From Nematostella vectensis (taxonomy: Eukaryota > Cnidaria > Anthozoa > Actiniaria > Edwardsiidae), in contig NC_064037.1 in NCBI RefSeq assembly GCF_932526225.1, positions 9,592,203 to 9,656,202 of the forward strand: DNA of 64,000 nt. The letters run 5' to 3'. A program made the translations under genes and the position numbers. A model generated the notes under the pieces. It did not search any database. It saw nothing but the letters and a program-made list of their open reading frames with translations, and was not told where the DNA came from. Every line of letters starts with the position of its first letter. Within the stretch, counting starts at the first letter, position 1. Of the stretch, positions 21,769-36,700 are shown in pieces.

Positions 21769-24700
21769 ATGGCAGGCACTAGTGTAAAGGTTGATCTGGG
21801 AATATCCCACTACAAGAAGAGCTATGAGTTTAAGACAGATTGGTACCACCAAAGGCCGGGCTCAGGTTTCTTCAAGGATTTATTGGTAGGATATTGTTAA
21901 CCTCTATGCTCTTCATTGCCTCTCTTTTACAATGCTCCAACCATAGCTAAAAAAATCACAGATATCTGCTCTTTGTTGTGGTTTGATGGCATTTGATGAC
22001 TTAAAACCATCTTCTAAATGTTTGCTTTTGGTAGTGGATTTATGTATTCTTGCACTGTTATAATTTATCAAGGTCATTACTATGCATGTGATTATGCAGT
22101 TGTGTACACATATGCATAGAGGTCTCTCCTCTTGACTTAACTTGGCAGTGGAAATAGAAATCTGTTCACTCCTCTGCAGGACAGGCACCATCTAAACACC
22201 ACTAAATGTGCATATAGAATTCATGATATATTTATTAATTCACTGCAGACAGGTTTATGATATTTTGGTGTTTAATGTTCATGGTCGTGAATTATTTATT
22301 TTTATTATTATCATTTATTTGTCTAGCTATAGGGCTTTACTTTGCTTGACAATTTGATAAGTGGTTTTTGAAAAAAAATATTGCTTTATATAGTTTTAAC
22401 TTAAGGTATACCTCCATATTTATATCTATGTTCTTAGCAAAGAGACTCAAAAGTACTTTTGTTGTTTTGCTTTTTGAATTTCTAATTTTTAGTTGCTTGA
22501 TAACAGAAGAGCTTGAATTTGATATGTCACTTTGGAATTTGGTCTGCAGAATTATTTGGTATTATTGTTTTCTGGACAATTTTACCACATGGTGGTAATA
22601 GGTACAAGTAACCTCCTGCAGCAGATTGTATGTTGTTGCCATGATATGTCAGTGTTAGGTAAGAAAATCTTGAGAACCTGACAGAAGTTTCTGTCCTCTC
22701 ATTTTCCTTTGCGCTTGAGTGCCAATGTATGCTACCAAGATACAGGTCTTCAATCATTTATTTGCATATAATATAAGGTTACAATGTTAGGAAGAGCCAA
22801 GGTTAGTAGCATATAATGGTAGGAAATTGTTCAAGATGAGCTATTGTAGTCTATTCTAAAGAAATTTAATAAGACTGTCTCAGAAAAAAAATATTAAAAA
22901 ATCTGATTTGTTAACCAGTCAATAATAAAATTCACATACTTAATCAACAGTAATTTACATACAGCTGTATTAATAAAGATCTGCATAGAACCATAAAAAA
23001 GAGTTTGTAAATGCATTTCTACAAAGAAGACATTGCACACAGGCTCATTGAGGAAATCCATGGAAAGAGCCGCCCTTTCTTGAAAACCTTGCTTCGGCCC
23101 CCTTCTCTAAACTCCTGGATCTGCCACTGGTGCCCATTTATTTACTGAAAATTTGATTGATTCTAAAACATTTCCCATTTCCTTTGCACCTTTCACTTGG
23201 CTATTGATTTGCAAAATATTTATTATTATGTGTAGCTGCCATTGGCCATTGCTATGATGCTAACTGGCATGTTAGTGTTGTTTAGGGGTGAATAAACAGT
23301 GAATTTCGAATGTCTTTCATGTGTAAAAGTCTGTGTCCTTGATTTGTATAAAATAATTAATGTCTTTAACTCTTGTTCCACCACTCTTAAAACCCGTTTT
23401 TGACATAATTAGCCCACTCTTTATTAACCTGATTTTTTAGGCTGATGAAACAGCCATGGATGATAAGATGAGAGGTGAGATTGATAGTGTACTGGGGCTG
23501 CTGGACAGACTTAAAGATGAGAGAGAGAAGGAGTTTGACTCCTCGCAGGTCAGTGCACTTTTATGAGCAGAGGGGAGAGGGGTTAATACCCTATCATGAC
23601 CTGGGGGGATGGGTTAATACGCTATCATGAGCTGAGGGGGAGGGGTTTAATACGCTATCATGAGCTGAGGGGGAGGGGTTTAATACACTATCATGAGCTG
23701 AGGGGGAGGGGTTTAATACACTATCATGACCTGGGGGGAGGGGTTTAATACACTATCATGAGCTAGGAGGGATGGGTTAATAATACACTATCATGACCTG
23801 GGGGGAGGGGTTTATACAATATCATGTGATGAGGGGGGAGGGGTTAGTACACTGTTGTGACCTGGGGAGGAGGGCTGAAGTAGAGGGGTTAATACACTAT
23901 CATGAGCTGAAGTAGAGGGTTTAATACGCTATCATGAGCTGAAGTAGAGGGGTTAATTCGCTATCATGAGCTGAAGTAGAGGGGTTAATACGCTATCATG
24001 AGCTGAAGTAGAGGGGTTAATACACTATCATGAGCTGAAGTAGAGGGGTTAATTCGCTATCATGAGCTGAAGTAGAGGGGTTAATACGCTATCATGAGCT
24101 TAAGTAGAGGGGTTAATACGCTATCATGAGCTGAAGTAGAGGGGTTAATACACTATCATGAGCTGAAGTAGAGGGGTTAATACGCTATCATGAGCTGAAG
24201 TAGAGGGGTTAATATGCTATCATGAGCTGAAGTAGAGGGGTTAATACGCTATCGTGAGCTGAGGGTGGAGGGGTTAATACACTATCATGAGCTAAAGTAG
24301 AGGGGTTAATACGCTATCATGAGCTGAAGTAAAGGGGTTAATATGCTATCATGAGCTGAAGTAGAGGGGTTAATACACTATCATGAGCTGAAGTAGAGGG
24401 GTTAATTCGCTATCGTGAGCTGAAGTAGAGGGGTTAATACACTATCATGAGCTGAAGTAGAGGGGTTAATACGCTATCGTGAGCTGAGGGTGGAGGGGTT
24501 AATACACTATCATGAGCTAAAGTAGAGGGGTTAATACGCTATCATGAGCTGAAGTAGAGGGGTTAATACATTATCATGAGCTGAAGTAGAGGGTTTAATA
24601 CGCTATCATGAGCTGAAGTAGAGGGGCTAATTCGCTATCATGAGCTGAAGTAGAGGGTTCAATACGCTATCATGAGCTGAAGTAGAGGGGTTAATTCGCT

Positions 24701-27700
24701 ATCATGAGCTGAAGTAGAGGGGTTAATACCCTATCATGCGCTGAAGTAGAGGGGTTAATACGCTATCATGAGCTGAAGTAGAGGGGTTAATACACTATCA
24801 TGAGCTGAAGTAGAGGGGTTAATACACTATCATGAGCTGAGGGGGAGGGGTTTAATACACTATCATGACCTGGGGGGAGGGGTTTAATACACTATCATGA
24901 GCTAGGAGGGATGGGTTAATAATACACTATCATGACCTGGGGGGAGGGGTTTATACAATATCATGTGATGAGGGGGGAGGGGTTAGTACACTGTTGTGAC
25001 CTGGGTAGGAGGGCTGAAGTAGAGGGGTTAATACACTATCATGAGCTGAGGGTGGAGGGGTTAATACACTATCATGAGCTGAGGGTGGAGGGGTTAATAC
25101 ACTATCATGAGCTAAAGTAGAGGGGTTAATACACTATCATGAGCTGAAGTAGAGGGGTTAATACGCTATCATGAGCTGAAGTAGAGGGGTTAATACGCTA
25201 TCATGAGCTGAAGTAGAGGGGTTAATACGCTATCATGAGCTGAAGTAGAGGGGTTAATACGCTATCATGAGCTGAAGTAGAGGGGTTAATACACTATCAT
25301 GAGCTGAAGTAGAGGGGTTAATACGCTATCATGAGCTGAAGTAGAGGGGTTAATATGCTATCATGAGCTGAAGTAGAGGGGTTAATACGCTATCGTGAGC
25401 TGAGGGTGGAGGGGTTAATACACTATCATGAGCTAAAGTAGAGGGGTTAATACGCTATCATGAGCTGAAGTAGAGGGGTTAATACGCTATCATGAGCTGA
25501 AGTAGAGGGGTTAATACGCTATCATGAGCTGAAGTAGAGGGGTTAATACGCTATCATGAGCTGAAGTAGAGGGGTTAATACGCTATCATGAGCTGAAGTA
25601 GAGGGGTTAATACACTATCATGAGCTGAAGTAGAGGGGTTAATACGCTATCGTGAGCTGAAGTAGAGGGGTTAATATGCTATCATGAGCTGAAGTAGAGG
25701 GGTTAATACGCTATCGTGAGCTGAGGGTGGAGGGGTTAATACACTATCATGAGCTAAAGTAGAGGGGTTAATACGCTATCATGAGCTGAAGTAGAGGGGT
25801 TAATATGCTATCATGAGCTGAAGTAGAGGGGTTAATACACTATCATGAGCTGAAGTAGAGGGGTTAATTCGCTATCATGAGCTGAAGTAGAGGGGTTAAT
25901 ACACTATCATGAGCTGAGGGGGTCACCTATAGTTGTTGGAGGGTGGGTGTCACTTATAGTTGTTGGTAGGTGTCACTTATAGTTGTTGGTGGGTGTCACC
26001 TATAGGTGGGTGTCACTGATAGTTGTTGGTGGGTGTCACCTATAGGTGGATGTCACTGATAGTTGTTGGTGGGTGGGTGTCACTGATAGTTGTTGGTGGT
26101 TGTCAGTTATAGGTGTGGGTGTGTGGATGTCACTTATAGTTGTTGGTAGGTGTCACATTTAGTTGTTGTTGTTGGTGGGTGTCACTTATAGTTGTTGGAA
26201 GGTGTCAAATTTAGTTGTTGTTGTTGGTGGGTGTCACTTATAGTTGTTGGTGGGTGGGTGTCACTGATAGTTGTTGGTGGGTGGGTGTCACTGATAGTTG
26301 TTGGTGTCACTTATAGTTGTTGGTGGGTGGATGTCACTTATAGTTGTTGGTAGGTGTCACATTTAGTTGTCGTTGTTGGTGAGTGTCACTTATAGTTGTT
26401 GGTGGGTGGATGTCACTTATAGTTGTTGGTGGGTGTCAGTTATAGGTTTTGGTGGTAAACACATAGCTGTCAACCTCGTTTTAGGAAAAATCTTGAGAAA
26501 TTGCAGTGAATGTATCAGAAGTACCAAGAGATAGCTAATGCAGGAGATACAGTAAATGTATGGATATTTTTGAAAAAAAAATTAGGCTTGAGAAAAGGTT
26601 CAAAATCTTAAGTCTCCTGCCTAATGCGGAAGAGTTGACAGCCATGTATACACCATCATGAGCCGAGGGGGAGGGGTTAATACACTATTAAGAGCTGTGG
26701 GGGAGGGGTATTGAACTATCATGACCTAAGTGAGGGGACATGTTCTAGCAGACTTGCCATAGCTACACATACTTCCACCCCTATAACTTATGAGACAACT
26801 GTCTTAACTGATAAACTTTCACCTTTCTATCGGTAACTTTGTGATTTGTCATAATTTTGTAAATGATAAAACCAATCTTCCCTTAAGGTAATAGTAAAAT
26901 AAGTTAAAGTTATTTACAATGTGTTTTTAAAGTGAATATAATAATACTATTAAAATAAATAGGTTTAAGCTTCACAAACTAGTATAGCATACATCCTTGC
27001 TGATATAACTAACTGCTTCATTCTGATAAGGCAGAGGTGAAATGAAATTCAGTTCTGTGGGACATTGATATAGTTTGATCAATATGACAATCATATTTCT
27101 ATAATAATGATTTTGAGTTCTGCCAATTGTAAAATAAATGTTAGGTAATATAGATTTGACACATGACAACATAATAATGCTGTTACCCATTATCTTGCCA
27201 TATCATTCTATTGAGAATCTACTTTAAAGTTAGTTTATGATATGGAGTAAAAAAAAATTGCACCTCAATCAAACACCCCTCCGTCCTACCTCTGACTCTC
27301 CTAAATAGTTCACATTCATCTCCTAACACTTTGATGTGGATAATATGTCTACCAATGTCCTAATGTAACATGCTTCATTGTGATCATTTGTCTACGCTGT
27401 CCCATTTTATACACCTATTTCAAATAAGGTTGCACTCAGTGAATCTCTGGTAACCCACAGTGTGCCAGGGGTATCAAATGAAAAGTTGTAGCATCCTTGT
27501 TTATGTGCCTATAAACATTCACATGGTATTAGAAGACCAGGATTCAGCAGTTACCATACACTGTATATGTAAGCTGCTACACCTTGGTCTTGATGACAAC
27601 GTTATTTGAAAGGTTTTGCTCATTTGTCTCCATGTGTAGCAACATGTGAGTACATGTGTAACCCTCTCACATATTCCATCTGTCCAGGAAGCCAGACTTA

Positions 27701-30700
27701 ATAGATTAGAGTTACTAAAAGAAGCAAGAAAGCGTGCTGGTGAGGTGAGTGCTTGAGTCGATGCAGCAGGCAGTACACAATCAATCTTCAATGCTGCCCC
27801 CAGCTTCCCCCTATGCCACCCTCAGCCTCTTCCTATGCCACCCTCAGCCTCTTCCTATGTCACCCTCAGCCTCTTCCTATGTCACCCTCAGCCTCTTCCT
27901 ATGCCACCCTTAGCCTCTTCCTATGCCACCCTCAGCCTCTTCCTATGCCACCCTCAGCCTCTTCCTATGCCACCCTCAGCCTCTTTCTATGCCACCATCA
28001 GCCTCTTCCTATGTCACCCTCAGCCTCTTCCTATGCCACCCTCAGCCTCTTCCTATGCCACCCTCAGCCTCTTCCTATGCCACCCTCAGCCTCTTCCTAT
28101 GCCACCCTTAGCCTCTTCCTATGCCACCATCAGCCTCTTCCTATGCCACCATCAGCCTCTTCCTATGCCACCCTTAGCCTCTTCCTATGCCACCCTCAGC
28201 CTCTTTCTATGCCACCCTTAGCCTCTTCCTATGCCACCATCAGCCTTTTTCTATGCCACCCTCAGCCTCTTTCTATGCTACCCTCAGCCTCTTTCTATGC
28301 CACCCTCAGCCTCTTTCTATGCCACCCTCAGCCTCTTTCTATGTCACCCTCAGCCTCTTCCTATGCCACCCTTAGCCTCTTCCTATGCCACCCTTAGCCT
28401 CTTCCTATGCCACCATCAGCCTCTTCCTATGCCACCCTTAGCCTCTTCCTATGCCACCATCAGCCTCTTCCTATGCCACCCTTAGCCTCTTCCTATGCCA
28501 CCATCAGCCTCTTCCTATGCCACCATCAGCCTCTTCCTATGCCACCATCAGCCTCTTTCTATGCCACCCTTAGCCTCTTCCTATGCCACCCTTAGCCTCT
28601 TCCTATGCCACCATCAGCCTCTTCCTATGCCACCCTTAGCCTCTTCCTATGCCACCATCAGCCTCTTCCTATGCCACCATCAGCCTCTTCCTATGCCACC
28701 CTTAGCCTCTTCCTATGCCACCCTCAGCCTCTTCCTATGCCACCCTCAGCCTCTTCCTATGCCACCCTTAGCCTCTTCCTATGCCACCCTTAGCCTCTTC
28801 CTATGCCACCCTCAGCCTCTTCCTATGCCACCATCAGCCTCTTCCTTTGCCACCATCAGCCTCTTCCCATGCCACCATCAGCCTCTTCCCATGCCACCAT
28901 CAGCCTCTTCCTATGCCACCATCAGCCTCTTCCTATGCCACCATCAGCCTCTTCCTATGCCACCATCAGCCTCTTCCTATGCCACCCTCAGCCTCTTCCT
29001 ATACCACCCTCAGCCTCTTCCTATTCCACCCTCAGCCTCTTCCTTTGCCACCATCAGCCTCTTCCCATGCCACCATCAGCCTCTTCCCATGCCACCATCA
29101 GCCTCTTCCTATGCCACCATCAGCCTCTTCCTATGCCACCCTCAGCCTCTTCCTATACCACCCTCAGCCTTTTCCTTTGCCACCCTTAGCCTCTTCCTAT
29201 GCCACCCTCAGCCTCTTCCTATGCCACCATCAGCCTCTTCCTATGCCACCCTCAGCCTCTTCCTATGCCACCCTCAGCCTCTTCCTATGCCACCCTATGC
29301 CTCTTCCCATGCTACCCTCAGCCTCTTTCTATGCCACCCTCAGCCTCTTTCCATGTCACCCTCAGCCTCTTCCTATGCCACCCTCAGCCTCTTCCTATGC
29401 TACCCTTAGCCTCTTCCCATGCCACCCTTAGCCTCTTCCTATGCCACCATCAGCCTCTTCCTATTCCACCATCAGCCTCTTCCTATGCCACCCTTAGCCT
29501 CTTCCTATGCCACCCTCAGCCTCTTCCTATTCCACCCTCAGCCTCTTCCTTTGCCACCATCAGCCTCTTCCTATGCCACCCTCAGCCTCTTCCTTTGCCA
29601 CCATCAGCCTCTTTCTATGCTACCCTATGCCTCTTCCCATGCTACCCTCAGCCTCTTTCTATGTCGCCCTCAGCCTCTTCCTATGCCACCCTCAGCCTCT
29701 TCCTATGCCACCATCAGCCTCTTCCTATGCCACCCTCAGCCTCTTCCTATGCCACCCTCAGCCTCTTCCTATGCCACCCTCAGCCTCTTCCTATGCCACC
29801 ATCAGCCTCTTCCTATGCCACCCTTAGCCTCTTCCTATGCCACCCTCAGCCTTTTCCTTTGCCACCCTCAGCCTCTTCCTATGCCACCCTCAGCCTCTTC
29901 CTATGCCACCCTCAGCCTCTTCCTATGCCACCCTCAGCCTCTTCCTTTGCCACCATCAGCCTCTTCCTATGCCACCCTTAGCCTCTTCCTATGCCACCAT
30001 CAGCCTCTTTCTATGCTACCCTATGCCTCTTCCCATGCTACCCTATGCCTCTTCCTATACCACTGTCTGTTACAGTTGCCACTGTTGTGCATCTTTATAA
30101 AGGATGTGTACATATTAAGAAATAGGTACACTGTTTCTAATTTGTATTTTAAGAAGTACCATAATTACAATACTAAAGTTAAAGGTAAAAGTTAAATATC
30201 AAAATAAATAAAGTACCTTACTAACTAACTTGTAAAAGTAAAATGTAATGGCTAGTGTCATAGTTAACTATGATAAGTTAAAGGGTGTTGGAGTAGTTTA
30301 AGGTTAAAACAAGGTTCAACAACAGAAAGAACTCTTAATGTCATTGCAATGCCAGGTAACTGTCTGTTAACTGTCTGTCTGTCTGTGTAGTGTACTGTAA
30401 TTTTTGTAATTCTTATGTGCTGTCATGTCTCAATATACCTTTTTGACTTTTCTGTATGTATCATTCTGTATTGTGTCTCAAATTTATCATTGTGTTTTGT
30501 GTTTCAGGAGCTGAGAGGGGACGAAGATAGGGCTGTGTTTTACCCGAAGAAAAAAGGAGAAGGTAAGATGCTTTCTTCTGTTCCTTTATTTTTTTTTAGT
30601 GCGTACTAGTCACATAGCCAGGGGTGTACATAATTAGTAGCTACCCTAGCCCGGGGTGGACATAATTAGTAGCTACCCTAACCAGGGGTGGACATAATTA

Positions 30701-33700
30701 GTAGCTATTCTAGCCAGGGGTGGACATAATTAGTAGCTACCTTAGCCAGGGGTGGACATAATTAGTAGCTCCCTTAGCCAGGGGTGGACATAATTAGTAG
30801 CTACCCTAGCCAGGAGTGGACATAATTAGTAGCTACCTTAGCCAGGAGTGGACATAATTAGTAGCTACCCTAGCCAGGAGTGGACATAATTAGTAGCTAC
30901 CCTGGCCAGGGGTGGACATAATTAGTAGCTACCCTAGCCAGGGGTGGACATAATTAGTAGCTACCCTAGCCCGGGGTGGACATAATTAGTAGCTACCCTA
31001 GCCAGGGGTGGACATAATTAGTAGCTATTCTAGCCAGGGGTGGACATAATTAGTAGCTACCCTAGCCAGGGGTGGACATAATAATAGCTACCCTAGCCAG
31101 GGGTGGACATAATTAGTAGCTACCCTGGCCAGGGGTGGACATAATAAGTAGCTACCTTAGCCAGGGGTGGACATAATTAGTAGCTACCCTGGCCAGGGGT
31201 GGACATAATTAGTAGCTACCTTAGCCAGGGGTGGACATAATTAGTAGCTACCCTGGCCAGGGGTGGACATAATTTGTAGCTACCCTAGCCAGGGGTGGAC
31301 ATGAATAGAAGCTACCCTGGCCAGGGGTGGACATAATTAGTAGCTACCCTAGCCAGTGGTGGACATAATTAGTAGCTACCCTAGCCAGGGGTGGACATAA
31401 TTAGTAGCTACCCCGGCCAGGGGTTGACATAATTAGTAGCTACCCTAGCCAGGGGTGGACATAATTAGTAGCTATTCTAGCCAGGGGTGTACATGAATAG
31501 TAGCTACCCTAGCCAGGGGTGGACATAATTAGTAGCTACCCTAGCCAGGGGTGGACATAATTAGTAGCTACCCTAGCCAGGGGTGGACATAATTAGTAGC
31601 TACCCTAGCCAGGGGTGGACATAATTAGTAGCTACCCTAGCCAGGGGTGTACATAATTAGTAGCTACCTTAGCCAGGGGTGGACATAATTAGTTGCTACC
31701 CTAGCCAGGGGTGGACATAATTAGTAGCTACCTTAGCCAGGGGTGGACATAATTAGTAGCTACCCTGGCCAGGGGTGGACATAATAAGTAGCTACCTTAG
31801 CCAGGGGTGGACATAATTAGTAGCTACCTTAGCCAGGGGTGGACAGAATTAGTAGCTACCCTAGCCAGGAGTGGACATAATTAGTAGCTACCTTAGCCAG
31901 GGGTGGACATAATTAGTAGCTACCCTGGCCAGGGGTGGACATAATTAGTAGCTACCCTGGCCAGGGGTGGACATAATTAGTAGCTACCTTAGCCAGGGGT
32001 GGACATAATTAGTAGCTACCTTAGCCAGGGGTGGACATAATTAGTAGCTACCCTGGCCAGGGGTGGACATAATTAGTAGCTACCCTAGCCAGGGGTAGAC
32101 ATAATAAGTAGCTACCCTGGCCAGGGGTGGACATAATTAGTAGCTACCCTGGCCAGGGGTGGACATAATTAGTAGCTACCTTAGCCAGGGGTGGACATAA
32201 TTAGTAGCTACCCTGGCCAGGGGTGGACATAATTAGTAGCTACCCTAGCCAGGGGTGGACATAATTAGTATCTACCCTAGCCAGGGGTGGACATAATTAG
32301 TAGCTACCTTAGCCAGGGGTGGACATAATTATTAGCTACCCTAGCCAGGGGTGGACATAATAAGTAGTTACCCTAGCCAGGGGTGGACATAATTAGTAGC
32401 TACCTTAGCCAGGGGTGGACATAATTAGTAGCTACCCTAACCAGGGGTGGACATAATTAGTAGCTACCTTAGCCAGGGGTGGACATGAATAGAAGCTACC
32501 CTAGCCAGGGGTGGACATAATTAGTAGCTACCCTAGCCAGGGGTAGACATAATTAGTAGCTACCCTAGCCAGGGGTGGACATAATTAGTAGCTACCGTAG
32601 CCAGGGGTGGACATAATTAGTAGCTACCCTAACCAGGGGTGGACATAATTAGTAGCTACCTTAGCCAGGGGTGGACAGAATTAGTAGCTACCCTAGCCAG
32701 GAGTGGACATAATTAGTATCTACCCTGGCCAGGGATGGACATAATTAGTAGCTACCCTAGCCAGTGGTGGACATAATTAGTAGCTACCCTAGCCAGGGGT
32801 AGACATAATTAGTAGCTACCCTGGCCAGGGGTGGACATAATTAGTAGCTACCCTGGCCAGGGGTGGACATAATTAGTAGCTACCCTAGCCAGAGGTAGAC
32901 ATAATTAGTAGCTACCTTAGCCAGGGGTAGACATAATTAGTAGCTACCCTGGCCAGGGGTGGACATAATTAGTAGCTACCTTAGCCAGGGGTAGACATAA
33001 TTAGTAGCTACCTTAGCCAGGGGTGGACATAATTAGTAGCTACCCTGGCCAGGGGTGGACATAATTAGTAGCTACCCTAGCCAGGGGTGGACATAATTAG
33101 TAGCTATTCTAGCCAGGGGTGGACATAATTAGTAGCTACCTTAGCCAGGGGTGTACATAATTAGTAGCTACCCTAGCCAGTGGTGGACATAATTAGTAGC
33201 TACCCTAGCCAGGGGTGGACATAATTAGTAGCTACCCTAGCCAGGGGTGGACATAATTAGTAGCTACCCTAGCCAGGGGTGGACATAATTAGTAGCTACC
33301 TTAGCCAGGGGTAGACATAATTAGTAGCTACCCTGGCCAGGGGTGGACATAATTAGTAGCTACCTTAGCCAGGGGTAAACATAATTAGTAGCTACCTTAG
33401 CCAGGGGTGGACATAATTAGTAGCTACCCTGGCCAGGGGTGGACATAATTAGTAGCTACCCTAGCCAGTGGTGGATATGAATAGAAGCTACCCTAGCCAG
33501 GGGTGGACATGAATAGAAGCTACCCTGACCTGGGGTGGATATGAATAGAAGCTACCTTAGCCAGTGGTGGACATAATTATTAGCTACCCTAGCCAGGGGT
33601 GGACATGAATAGAAGCTACCCTAGCCCGGGGTGGACACAAAATTTCCCCTTTTTCCAGTGTTTATATGGAAATACAACCCCAACCCTTGCTGATGTGTTT

Positions 33701-36700
33701 AGGGATTCCCCCTCCCACTCCCTCTACCATCATCATTGACTTGCTTGATTTTGATTCCAGAAGCGAGGGTGATGGATTTCTCAGTAAAGAACCAATCAGG
33801 TTCCTCCTCTGAACCACTCCCAAGACGCCCTCCCGTACCAGTCTCCTACGAACTCCCAGCATCTTACCAACGCTCAGTCCCAGTCTCCACGTCATCCTCC
33901 ACCCCAGTTTCCTCACCGTCCAACTCGACACCCTCTACGCCCATTCGCAAGTCATCCTCCGTCACTGTCACGCTGAACAGGCGCATTTCTCGGGAATCCT
34001 GCGGGTCGGGACGTGAGTCGCGCGACTCAATCGATGCGTCTATGAACGAAGAGGGGGTGGGTCAGCGTGATGGAAGGCGGCGGCCCTCTCGGGAATCCCG
34101 CGGGTCGGGACAAGAGTCACGGGATTCTATCGACTCGACAATGTACCCAGGAGGAGAGGTTGAGACGTCAGGAGCTCAGGAGGGTGGGGTCGGGAGAGTC
34201 GTGGTCAAGCGGAAGCAGCAAGACATGGTTGCTGAGATACACGAGAAAGCGGAGGTGAGTTGATGAATGACCACCGTCCCTTGTTGTGGTCTTACTGTAC
34301 GACGTGTGCTATCATCTCCTTTGCATTGCTTTTCTCCCCCTGATGAAGCGCAGAGTTATAACATTTTTCCTATGATGGCGATAGCCTTTTTTCCATGGTA
34401 CAGCGCAAGGCGATAACCCTTTTCACATGATGCAGCGCAAGGTGATATCCCTTTTCCCATGATGCAGCGCAAGGTGATAAAACTTTTCCCATGATGCAGT
34501 GCAAGGCGATGGCCTATTTTTCCATGATGCATCACAAGTTGATAGACTTCTTTCCCATGATGCAGCGCAAGATGATAACCCTTTTTCCATGATGCAGCGT
34601 AAGTTAATAGCCTTTTTCCCATGATATGTGGCAATGTGGTGCCTTTTTCCCATGATGCAGCGCAAGGCGATAACCTTTTTCCCATGATGCTGCGCAAGGT
34701 GATAGTCTTTCCTTCTTATAGGTTATCAGCAAAAGCGCCCGCAAGGGTCCCGAGGCGGTATCGTCCAGCGTCTCGCATGCGCGAGACATAGAAGATGACC
34801 CGGAAGTGGTGAGTATTAAGATATTCCCGGATTCACGAATCTTAAAGTACGTAGACCCGACTTGCGTGGCAATGTTGTTTTTGTTTTTAAAACTTTTGAT
34901 AACTCAATTTTCTGTGTATTACTTGATACTTTAAAATTAGAGTCAAGCTGTGATAATTGTAGAATGGATTTAAATTCACGGTTATTCAAACTGAGATGAA
35001 CATCTGATTTGTGGAGGGTTTCATAGCCTACGAAACCCCGCGTAACACAAGTTTAATAAACTGATTTAAAGAACACTAGTCATGTCATGCGTATGTTATT
35101 GTTTAATTCAAAATTCGGTGACAAGAAAGAATTTTGAAGCAGCCTTTCATTAATTACATTTTAATTGGTGAATTTTAGCAAATGCTTTAGAAAGCATTCA
35201 AACTTTTAGTTAGGGACGCCTTTTTTCGCCATCGGGTTATATAACGGCACCTAGAGGAGATGAGATAACAGTGAGTGTGCAGAGGTCGTAAAACACAATC
35301 AGTAGCTTGACTGTGTAAGAAGTAGACAGTTTTCTAAATTCGCCACCACGTTTTCATCGCGCTCAGGGAAGAGTTTATAGAACTTGAGTGCGTAGAAATG
35401 ACCGGCGATATTTTTTTACCCATCATTAGTTTGACTGGGTTAAGTAGAAAGAGTTTCTAAGTTTGCGCTACGATCCGATTAAAAGATTAGATAAAACATA
35501 CAAAATCAAAGAAGGTTTTTTTGTAGTCTTGCATGCGAGGAATGTACGAAGTGATGGTATGGCCGATAAAAGGTCGACTTAAGCAATATAAATACCTCTT
35601 ACTGCAAAACGTCTTTCACGAGTTGATATTACATTGAATTTCCTGCCAATAGAGGCGATCAAAACAAGCGCAAAGCCAAGGCAGATTTTTAACATTTTTC
35701 CATTTTCCTCTGAAAACTGTTCACTCAAAGCGCATAATATCACAAGCTTTTACTTCAAATGCTTTTAGAAACGAATGCTCTGCTTATTAAGGGCGCTCTG
35801 TAAACCGCCATTTTGTCATTCTAGCAGCCTTTTAGCTGCTATAAAACAGTTGACAGATGTAGGGGAAAAAAACATTTGCATCGGTGTAAACCAACGATTT
35901 TGGTGTGTTTTGGGGGTAGTTCCATCTCTAGATAATGCACAAGTTAGCGATAGAAAAGGAGCTACTGAGTCTCTTTGAAAATATATTAAAAATTATAAAG
36001 CATATCGCATTTAACTGAAGTGGGCTGTGACCGCTGGTCAGTAGGCTCAAAGGCGCATCGTGAATAACGGTAATTTATCGGTGAATAACTAGCGATATTT
36101 TCTTTCTGCAGGCGGAGTATCTTCGTCGGATCCGCGGCGTCGCTGTGCCGTCATCTGGCAAGGTGAGAAGCTGTGGAAAATCATAATTTTGCCCCCAGAA
36201 CAGACTCTATTGAAAAACAGATTTCATTCGGTTGCCAATAGTTAACAGTCCGCATGGCATGGATTTTTTTTTTAATCCTGCCTCCTGAACAGCTAAGAGT
36301 CACGGGTAGTAATTCGGCGTTGATTCATTAGGCAGTTATTATGTCCAGAAAGAAGCACACGTAAAAACAGATGTATAATTTGTGTTCTTATAGAAATGAA
36401 TATTTATATATAAATTGAGAAAAACTTTAGTACGATGGGTCATGATATTAGCATAACGTAATTATTCCCTGATAATTGTTTTTGATATTTACAACGTACG
36501 TTGTAATGTTGTAGACATCACTAGAACGTAAGTATAGACCAGCATATAAATATTTCCCTTAACAGACTTGAATTCGTGTTGCGCTTATTTTTAGTGCATC
36601 AAGATTTTTATGCAACCGGATCGCCTCGCTGCGTTATCTTTAAAGTGCTTTACTCGAACCTGAACCACAACATTGTAATTTGTGAAATCCTCTATTCGAA

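Noticed and set aside
27753-30195. Many long + strand ORFs (up to 304 codons) of Ser/Pro/Leu repeats
   Set aside because: They are readings of one 22-bp minisatellite that lacks stops, located between two exons that splice in phase without it.
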